NCBI GenBank assembly: GCA_002449695.1
Contig: DJXI01000071.1
Span: 21,836 to 38,520, forward strand
Length of the DNA stretch: 16,685 bases
Origin: Verrucomicrobia bacterium UBA7008
GTDB lineage: Bacteria; Verrucomicrobiota; Kiritimatiellia; RFP12; UBA1067
Direction of reading: 5' to 3'
Positions 6,721-12,302 of this stretch are shown one piece after another. Every line of letters begins with the position of its first letter. Within the stretch, counting starts at the first letter, position 1. The notes beneath the pieces were generated by a model. That model ran no database searches, had not been told where the DNA came from, and worked only from the letters and a program-made list of their open reading frames with translations. A program made the position numbers and the translations under genes.

Positions 6721-7877
6721 CGCCTGCTCCACGAAGGGGTGATCCAGTTGCCTGCATTCCTGAAAACGGCCTTCGGCTCGACGCCGCCCTTCTCCTTCGG
6801 GTACGTGTCGACCACGTAGAGGAGCCGGCGCGAGCTCGCGACGACGTGGCGGCTGTCGCGCGCCCACGACGGATGCTCCCAGTCGCCCGCCTCGCCGACG
6901 AGCGTGACCGACGGTTCGCCGACCGCCGGATCGAGCACCGCGATGAAGCTGCCGCCCGCGCGCTTCGTGACGTAGACGATCCGCCCGTCCTCGCCCCAGT
7001 CGGGGTCGACGTTCTGGGAACCCGCGGACGTCAGGCGCGTCTTCCGGCGCGTCGCGACGTCGATCTTGTAGAGCATCGGCCGGCGCGTCTCGTCCGAGAC
7101 GTAGACGATCTCGCGCCCGTCGGGGCTCCAGCACGGCTGCCCCTCGTTCGCGTATTTCGTCGTCGTCAGCCGCGTCCACGTGCCCGAGGCGATGTCGATG
7201 ACGTAGAGCTCGGGGTTGCCGTGCACCGACAGGATGATCGCGACGCGGCCGCCGTCGGGCGAGACCGCCGCGCCCGTCGACAGGCCCTTGAAGCTCCACT
7301 TGAGCGCGTTCGCGCCGCTGTCGGCGTCGATCTCGAACACCTGCGGGCCCGCGTCGAAGATGCCGGTGTAGAAGAGCGCGTGCGGCGTGCGCCAGCGCGG
7401 GCCGACGATGTTCTTCCCGCGGTTCGTCAGCTGCCGGAGGTCGGCGCCGTCGGGATAGCACGTGCACAGCTCCGAGACGTCGCCGCTCTTCTTCATGACG
7501 AGCGCGATGCGGTCCTGCGCGAAGCCCTTCTGGTTCGCGTACGCTTCGCACATCTTGTCGGCGAGCTTGCGCGCCTCCATCCGCGCGGCCCTGTCGTCCG
7601 TCGCCTTCGAGGGCAGCGTCAGCGCCTTGCCGCGCCCCTCGGCGATGACGCTCGCGCCGACCGCGCCCGTGACCTTGATCGCGCCCTTGGCCGCAATCTG
7701 GAAGCAGCCCGAGAGGTCCAGGTTCTTCTTGAGGCTGCTGGCGAACGCCGGCGAGCCCTGCACGTCGACCGAGACGGGGATCTTCTCCGCGCCCGCGCCC
7801 TGCAGCTTGACGACCGTCTCCGCGTCCGCGCCGAGCGCGGCCGCGAGGAGAGCGGCGGCAAAAACGATCTTTTTCAT
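6717..7877 (-). CDS. tolB: TolB-like periplasmic beta-propeller protein
   Basis: This 386-residue secreted protein has the signal peptide MKKIVFAAALLAAALGADA with AxA cleavage after residue 19. An N-terminal TolB-like alpha/beta domain (about 20-160) contains KNLDLSGCFQIA. A six-bladed-type propeller follows with WD40-like/PD40 repeats, for example GLSTGAAVSPDGGRVAIIL and PCWSPDGREIVYVSDETRR. TolB works in the Tol-Pal envelope system, but no tolQ, tolR, tolA or pal is nearby, so a generic TolB-family role is possible. The start at 7877 gives the signal peptide directly, one base after the argJ stop (TGACATG); a 7-residue in-frame extension would precede the signal peptide and is less likely. 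There is no Shine-Dalgarno, which suggests translational coupling to argJ. Its stop overlaps the gatC start. Confidence 0.82.
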   Translation of the reverse strand: MKKIVFAAALLAAALGADAETVVKLQGAGAEKIPVSVDVQGSPAFASSLKKNLDLSGCFQIAAKGAIKVTGAVGASVIAEGRGKALTLPSKATDDRAARMEARKLADKMCEAYANQKGFAQDRIALVMKKSGDVSELCTCYPDGADLRQLTNRGKNIVGPRWRTPHALFYTGIFDAGPQVFEIDADSGANALKWSFKGLSTGAAVSPDGGRVAIILSVHGNPELYVIDIASGTWTRLTTTKYANEGQPCWSPDGREIVYVSDETRRPMLYKIDVATRRKTRLTSAGSQNVDPDWGEDGRIVYVTKRAGGSFIAVLDPAVGEPSVTLVGEAGDWEHPSWARDSRHVVASSRRLLYVVDTYPKEKGGVEPKAVFRNAGNWITPSWSRR

Positions 7878-7878
7878 G

Positions 7879-9099
7879 TCAGGTTGTGTAATCCGCATTG
7901 ATGTGAACGTAATCGAGTGAAAAATCGCAGGTGTAGATTGTGGCCTCGCCCGCGCCGAGGTGCAGGTCGACCGTCACCGTGAACGCGTCCGCCTCCAGGA
8001 CCTTGGCGAGCTTCGCGAGCTGCCGCTCGTCGGCGATCCGGCCGCGCCGGTACGCCCACTCCCGGCCGTAGAAGACCTCCGCCTTCGTGTCGTCCGCCGC
8101 CGCGCCCGAATAGCCGACCGCCGCGAGGACGCGCCCCCAGTTGGGATCCCTGCCGAACCAGCTCGTCTTCGCGAGCGGCGACTTCGCGACCGCGCGCGCG
8201 GCGCGTTCCGCGTCCTTCGCGCTCTTCGCGCCCCGGACGGTCACGGTCACGAACTTGGTCGCGCCCTCGCCGTCCGCCGCCATCTGCTGCGCGAGCGAGA
8301 CGCAGACCGCCGTCAGCGCCGCGAGGAACGCGTCGAAGTCCGCGCCCGCGCGCGTGATCGGCGCGTTTCCCGCCTGTCCGCTCGCCAGCAGGAAGAGCGA
8401 ATCGTTCGTCGATTCGTCGCCGTCGACGACGACGCGGTTGAAACTCCGGTTGAGCGCGAGGCCGAGCGCGCGGCGCAGCAGCGCGGGCGAGATCGCCGCG
8501 TCGGTCGTGACGAACCCGAGCATCGTCGCCATGTTCGGCTCGATCATGCCCGAGCCCTTCGCCATGCCGCCGACCGTCACCGTCCGGCCGCCGATCGTCA
8601 CACGCGCGGCCGCCTGCTTCGGCTTCGTGTCGGTCGTCATCACCGCCTGGTTCGCCGCGAGGCCGTGCGCGTCCGTGCGCCCGAGCGCCGGCACCGCCGC
8701 CTTCACGCCCGCGAGGAGCCGGTCCATCGGCAGCCGCCGCCCGATGACGCCCGTCGAGGCGACGAGCACGTGACGCGGGTCGATGCCGAGCTCGCCCGCC
8801 GCGACGAGCGCGGTCAGCCGCGCGTCCTTCAGGCCCTCTTCGCCCGTGCACGCGTTGGCGCAGCCCGAATTCGCGACGATCGCCTGCACCCTGCCGCCGC
8901 GGACGATAGCGCGGTCGTAGAGGACGGGCGCCGCCGCGACCTGGTTCGTCGTGAAGACCGCCGCCGCCGCGCACGGCGCGTCCGCGACGATCAGCGCGAC
9001 ATCGTTGCGCCCGGCGTACTTGATCCCGGCCGGCACGCCCGCCGCGCGGAACCCTTTGGCGGAGCAGACTCCGCCCGTGATCATCTTGACCTTCTGCAT
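7879..9099 (-). CDS. argJ: ArgJ: glutamate N-acetyltransferase / ornithine acetyltransferase
   Basis: This 406-residue protein has the full ArgJ length. Landmarks are TTNQVAAAPVLYDR (50-63), IVANSGCANACTGEEG (74-89), VLVASTGVIGRRLPMD (111-126), the self-cleavage site KGSGMIEPNMATMLGF, and the C-terminus INADYTT. Autoproteolysis is expected between Ala191 and Thr192, which frees Thr192 as the nucleophile of the beta chain. It transfers acetyl from N-acetylornithine to glutamate in arginine synthesis; whether it also uses acetyl-CoA cannot be read from the sequence. The start at 9099 gives the family N-terminus MQKVKMITGGVCSAKGF; upstream in-frame sequence belongs to the sirtuin shadow frame. 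No Shine-Dalgarno precedes it and an extended -10 lies 11-19 nt upstream, so the message may be leaderless. It is the first gene of the string into tolB, gatCA and ppiB. Confidence 0.96.
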   Translation of the reverse strand: MQKVKMITGGVCSAKGFRAAGVPAGIKYAGRNDVALIVADAPCAAAAVFTTNQVAAAPVLYDRAIVRGGRVQAIVANSGCANACTGEEGLKDARLTALVAAGELGIDPRHVLVASTGVIGRRLPMDRLLAGVKAAVPALGRTDAHGLAANQAVMTTDTKPKQAAARVTIGGRTVTVGGMAKGSGMIEPNMATMLGFVTTDAAISPALLRRALGLALNRSFNRVVVDGDESTNDSLFLLASGQAGNAPITRAGADFDAFLAALTAVCVSLAQQMAADGEGATKFVTVTVRGAKSAKDAERAARAVAKSPLAKTSWFGRDPNWGRVLAAVGYSGAAADDTKAEVFYGREWAYRRGRIADERQLAKLAKVLEADAFTVTVDLHLGAGEATIYTCDFSLDYVHINADYTT

Positions 9100-9109
9100 A
9101 GAGAAGAAT

Positions 9110-9118
9110 AGTATATCA
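9110..9118 (-). promoter_or_regulatory. Extended -10 promoter of argJ, possibly giving a leaderless mRNA
   Basis: On the minus strand TGATATACT (9118-9110) is an extended -10 (TGn-TATACT) in an AT-rich patch. No -35 hexamer is visible; the region upstream is a run of alternating CG (9134-9145). A start about 7 nt downstream would fall 3-4 nt before the ATG at 9099, leaving no room for a ribosome-binding site. The TATACT hexamer is the same as at the two divergent regulator promoters. Confidence 0.5.
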
Positions 9119-9146
9119 TAAAAGCCCGCCCTCCGCGCGCGCGCGT

Positions 9147-9899
9147 TCAGGCGAAGGCCTGTTCGATCGCGGCAGCGAACGCGGCAAGATCGCGCGCGCA
9201 CCCGGCGGCGCGACCGTCGAGCGCGGTTTCCTGCGCATTGACGATGAACACCTGCCCGCCGCGCCGGAGCGTCAGCTGCGGAAGCGCGGCCGCCGGAAAG
9301 ACCGTCAGCGACGTGCCGAGCACGAGCAGCACGTCCGCGCGCGCGGCCAGTTCCTGCGCCTGGCGGAACGCGGCCTCGGGGAGTGCTTCGCCGAAGAACG
9401 TGATGTCCGGCTTGAACGCGCCGCCGCACGCGCAGCGCGGCACGTACGGGTCGCCGAGCGCCGCCGCGCCGCCGTTCGCCGCGATGAGGCGCAGGATCTC
9501 CGCGAACGTCTTTTCGGCGCCGCACCGCCGACAGTGGTGCAGGACGGGCGAGCCGTGCACTTCGTAGACGCGCGACGAGCCCGCCTTCTGGTGGAGCATG
9601 TCGATGTTCTGCGTGATGATCCCGTCGAGGTGGCCCGCGTCCTCGAGCGTCTTCAGCGCGCGGTGCACGGGCCCGGGCGCGAAGTCGCCGAGGCCGTAGA
9701 CGAGTTCGCGGCAGCCGCGGTAGTAGATGGCGGGATCGCGGTCGAACCAGTCGATGTCGAAGATGCGTTCGGCGTCGGGATTGCGGTAGAGCCCCTGCGG
9801 TCCGCGGAAGTCGGGGATGCCGCAGAGCGTGCTCACGCCTGCGCCCGTCAGCGCCGCCGTGCAGGTTGACTTTTTAATCGCTTCAATCAGCTTGTCCAT
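9147..9899 (-). CDS. cobB: Sirtuin (Sir2-family NAD-dependent protein deacylase)
   Basis: This 250-residue protein is a complete class of small bacterial sirtuin. The NAD-binding motif is TGAGVSTLCGIPDFRG (18-33). TQNIDMLH (96-103), the catalytic His115 (YEVHGS) and FGEALP follow, then GTSLTVFPAAALP (195-207) and VNAQET. A structural zinc site is formed by Cys123, Cys126, Cys156 and Cys158; the second pair is spaced Cys-x-Cys rather than Cys-x2-Cys. It removes acyl groups from lysines using NAD. The Ala/Tyr/Arg residues that mark the desuccinylase (SIRT5-like) class are not evident, so a deacetylase is favoured. The start at 9899 follows AAAGGAG (about 9912-9906) with a 6-nt spacer. The gene stands between the 9-mer repeat block and argJ, 47 nt from the latter. 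No promoter hexamers were convincing upstream. Confidence 0.94.
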   Translation of the reverse strand: MDKLIEAIKKSTCTAALTGAGVSTLCGIPDFRGPQGLYRNPDAERIFDIDWFDRDPAIYYRGCRELVYGLGDFAPGPVHRALKTLEDAGHLDGIITQNIDMLHQKAGSSRVYEVHGSPVLHHCRRCGAEKTFAEILRLIAANGGAAALGDPYVPRCACGGAFKPDITFFGEALPEAAFRQAQELAARADVLLVLGTSLTVFPAAALPQLTLRRGGQVFIVNAQETALDGRAAGCARDLAAFAAAIEQAFA

Positions 9900-9930
9900 A
9901 GGATGCTCCTTTCAAGGGGTGCTGCTTTTT

Positions 9931-10116
9931 TTAAGGGACTTAAGCGACAGAAGGGACTGAAGGGACAGAAGGGACAGAAGGGACTTAAGCGACAAAAGCA
10001 CCTGAAAGGACCAGCAAGTCCCTTTTATCCTTTCCATCCCTTCTGTCCCTTCCGCCCCTTTTGTCTCTTTTGTCCCTTCCATCCCTTCCGTCCCTTTAGT
10101 CCCTTCCGTCCCTTTC
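9931..10116. repeat. Inverted arrays of a degenerate 9-mer (AGAAGGGAC / GTCCCTTCT)
   Basis: The 241-nt gap between the sirtuin and the pyrophosphatase holds two arrays in strict 9-bp register. Nine units from 9931 to 10011 follow the consensus [TA][TG]AAGGGAC: TTAAGGGAC, TTAAGCGAC, AGAAGGGAC, TGAAGGGAC, AGAAGGGAC twice, TTAAGCGAC and two decayed units. A 6-nt centre CAGCAA (10012-10017) follows, and then eleven units from 10018 to 10116 follow the reverse complement, GTCCCTT[CT][CT]. The whole could fold into an imperfect hairpin with arms of about 81 nt. It contains no U-run typical of an intrinsic terminator. The rest of the gap (9900-9930 and 10117-10140) holds only the sirtuin RBS and C-rich filler. 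Confidence 0.9.
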
Positions 10117-10140
10117 CTTCCCCTGCCCCGCCTGCGCGCG

Positions 10141-11424
10141 TCAGCCGAGCGCGGCGAGGATTTCGGGCAGGAGCTGCTTCTTGCGCGAGACGACGCCCGG
10201 CATCAGCAGCACGCCGTCCTTGTCGCGGCGGTACGGCAGCGCGCGGCGCACCGATTCCAGCCCGCGGTAGAGCAGCTCCGAACTGCCGCGCACGGGATCG
10301 GTCACCATCAGCATGAAGAAGTCGAGTCCGCCGGCGCGCCGCGCCGCGTCGATCGCCGCCGTCAGCTCCGCGAGATGCGCGTGGAACTGGGCGAGATTCG
10401 TCTCCTCGATCTGCGCGACGACGAACCGCCGCCCGCCCTCGGCGTACGTCTTAGCGTCGCTCTTGATCGCGGCCTCGGCGGACATGCTCGCGAGCGGGCT
10501 GCCGACCGACGCCATCCCCTCGAAGACCGCCTCCGCCGTCTCGCCGCACAGCTTCTCCAGCCACGTGCACATCGCGCGGTCGTCGTCGGTCGTCGTCGGC
10601 GACTGAAAGAGCAGCGTGTCGCTCACGATGCCCGCGATCAGCACGCCCGCCGTCTCGCGCGTCGGCCGCTCGCCGATGGCGCGGAACATCCGCGCGACGA
10701 GCGTGCAGGTCGAGCCCACCACGTCCGCCGTGTAGCGGATCGGCTCCTTCGTCGCCGCGAACGCGATGCGGTGGTGGTCGACGACCTCCACGACCGGCAC
10801 CTCGTCGAGGCCCGGGATGCCCTGCTCCGTCTCGTTGTGGTCGACGAGGATCATCCGGAACGGCGGCTCCTCGGCGAACGCGCGCTTGAGCACGGTGCCC
10901 AGCAGCCGCCCCTGCTCGTCCACGACCGGGAAGTGGTTGTGCGCGTTGCGGATCGTCGCGAGGCGGATGTCGTGCACGGGATCCGATTCGAGCAGCGTCG
11001 CCGCGCAGTGGTGGAGCGGCGCGCGCGCGACGGGGATCGTCAGGTCGCCGCGCGACAGGAAGAGGTTCAGGAGCTTCGCGGGCGAGAGCATGCCGAGGAA
11101 GCGGCCGTCCTTCGCGCGCACCGGAAGCGACGATTCGCCCGACGCCTCCAGCTTGCGCAGCGCGTCCACGAGCGACATGTCCGCGTCGATCATCGGCACG
11201 TGCGCGTCCATCAGGTGGCGCACGCGCACGTAGACGTCGCGCTTGGCGCGCACGGGCGCGAGATGAAAATGGTCGAAGACCCACTTCGCCTTGTCGGGCA
11301 GCCGCCCCGCGCAGATCGCCTCCACGTCCGCCAGCCCCGTGCGGCGGCGCAGGTCGGCGAGCGCGTAGGCGCTCATCACGGAATCGACATCGGGGTTGCG
11401 GTGGCCGCAGACGTATGTTTTCAC
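10141..11424 (-). CDS. Family II (DHH) inorganic pyrophosphatase with CBS-domain insert
   Basis: This 427-residue protein combines DHH and DHHA2 domains with a regulatory insert. Metal-site motifs of family II Mn/Co pyrophosphatases are present: GHRNPDVDS (7-15; His8, Asp12, Asp14), LVDHNE (193-198) and VVDHHR (214-219). GSTCTLV, SDTLLFQSPTTT and the DHHA2 signature SRKKQ near the C-terminus follow. Two CBS motifs occupy about 65-180 (YVRVRHLMDAHVPMIDADMS and LATIRNAHNHFPVVDEQGRL). No DRTGG domain is evident, and the length fits the shorter CBS type. It hydrolyses PPi and is probably controlled by adenine nucleotides through CBS. The start is GTG at 11424, overlapping the radical SAM stop as GTGA; the only purine-rich signal is AAAGG about 8 nt upstream. 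Longer in-frame sequence upstream is a shadow of the radical SAM gene. Confidence 0.92.
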   Translation of the reverse strand: MKTYVCGHRNPDVDSVMSAYALADLRRRTGLADVEAICAGRLPDKAKWVFDHFHLAPVRAKRDVYVRVRHLMDAHVPMIDADMSLVDALRKLEASGESSLPVRAKDGRFLGMLSPAKLLNLFLSRGDLTIPVARAPLHHCAATLLESDPVHDIRLATIRNAHNHFPVVDEQGRLLGTVLKRAFAEEPPFRMILVDHNETEQGIPGLDEVPVVEVVDHHRIAFAATKEPIRYTADVVGSTCTLVARMFRAIGERPTRETAGVLIAGIVSDTLLFQSPTTTDDDRAMCTWLEKLCGETAEAVFEGMASVGSPLASMSAEAAIKSDAKTYAEGGRRFVVAQIEETNLAQFHAHLAELTAAIDAARRAGGLDFFMLMVTDPVRGSSELLYRGLESVRRALPYRRDKDGVLLMPGVVSRKKQLLPEILAALG

Positions 11425-12302
11425 AGGGGGACCTTTCGTTTGGCACCGGGCACGTCGCTGACGAAGCGCGGCAGGGCGAGCCCGCCGATCCGCTCGGCGC
11501 ACGCGCGTTCGATGCGCCGCGCCTTGTCGAGCGGCACGCGGAAGCGGTCGATGCCCGCGACCGGATCGCACGTGAAGACGTAGTAGGGGCGGATGCGCGC
11601 GGCCGTGAGCGCGCGGAAAAGCCGGAGCATCTCGGCCGCCGAATCGTTGACGCCCTTCAGGAGCACCGTCTGGCACGAGACGGGGATGCCCGCGTCGACG
11701 AGCCGCGCGGCGGCGGCGCGGGCCTCGTCCGTCACCTCGTCCGCGCAGTTGAACTGCGTGTTGACCCAGACCTTCTTCGACCGCGCGAGGATCCGCGCGA
11801 GGCGCGCCGTGACGCGCGCCGGATTCGTCGCGAGCGCCCGCGTGCAGACGCGCACGACCTCGACCTGCTCCAGCGCGGCGAACGCGTCGACGAACGCGCG
11901 GACCCGCGCGTCGGGGAGCGTCAGGATGTCGCCGCCCGAGAGGAGCACGTCGCGCACCTGCGGATGCGCCTTCACGTAGGCGACGCACGCCGCGAGCCGC
12001 GCGGGCGTGTCGACGACGGCCGTCCGGCCGAAGAGCCCGCGCCGCGTGCAGTGGCGGCAGTTCATGAAGCAGCGGTCCGTCGTCATCACGAGCACGCGGT
12101 CGGGGAAGCGCTGCTTCAGGCCGGGGCACTTCGCCGCGTGCGTCAGCTCGCCGAACGGGTCGGGGCCGTAGGCCTCCGCCGTCCGCGGCGCTTTCGCCGC
12201 GCCGTCGTAGACCTGGCGCGCGAACCGCTTCGAGCGCGCGGCCAGCCGCCGCGCGTAGTCGCACGCATATTCGGGAAAATCGCAGTCAGCCGTTTTCATC
12301 AT
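11421..12302 (-). CDS. Short KamA/EpmB-type radical SAM lysine 2,3-aminomutase-like protein
   Basis: This 293-residue protein has the radical SAM cluster motif CFMNCRHC (Cys78, Cys82, Cys85), LLSGGD (120-125) and the KamA-family pattern downstream. Residues that hold lysine in KamA appear kept: Asp246 (FTCDPVAGIDRFRVPL) and Asp283 (VSDVPG). The PLP-lysine motif PGGGGK is altered to PGAKRK, with Lys290 in the expected position; the chain ends three residues later. Clostridial KamA is about 416 residues and EpmB about 340, so this copy is short at the N-terminus and lacks the clostridial C-terminal extension. It could make beta-lysine, for example for modification of elongation factor P, but no epmA or efp gene is here. 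The start (12302, or 12299 for the second Met) lies inside the end of the synthase gene, with a 17-nt overlap and no Shine-Dalgarno, so coupling is expected. Confidence 0.85.
   Translation of the reverse strand: MMKTADCDFPEYACDYARRLAARSKRFARQVYDGAAKAPRTAEAYGPDPFGELTHAAKCPGLKQRFPDRVLVMTTDRCFMNCRHCTRRGLFGRTAVVDTPARLAACVAYVKAHPQVRDVLLSGGDILTLPDARVRAFVDAFAALEQVEVVRVCTRALATNPARVTARLARILARSKKVWVNTQFNCADEVTDEARAAAARLVDAGIPVSCQTVLLKGVNDSAAEMLRLFRALTAARIRPYYVFTCDPVAGIDRFRVPLDKARRIERACAERIGGLALPRFVSDVPGAKRKVPL

Noticed and set aside
9931..10116. CRISPR array
   Set aside because: Units are only 9 bp with no spacers, they occur in both orientations, and no cas genes are present.
9931..10116. Intrinsic terminator for the pyrophosphatase operon
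   Set aside because: The hairpin potential is real, but no U-run follows it on the minus strand (a run of A follows), so the canonical model does not fit.
9903..10316. Plus-strand frame encoding Lys-Gly-Gln and Pro-Phe tripeptide repeats
   Set aside because: The 9-bp repeat automatically yields open tripeptide repeats. There is no RBS, and the frame then runs antisense into the pyrophosphatase gene.
12286..12302. Frameshift or gene fusion between the synthase and the radical SAM gene
   Set aside because: The 17-nt overlap has a proper stop after the complete PPTase domain and an ATG for a complete radical SAM core, so it is an ordinary operon overlap.
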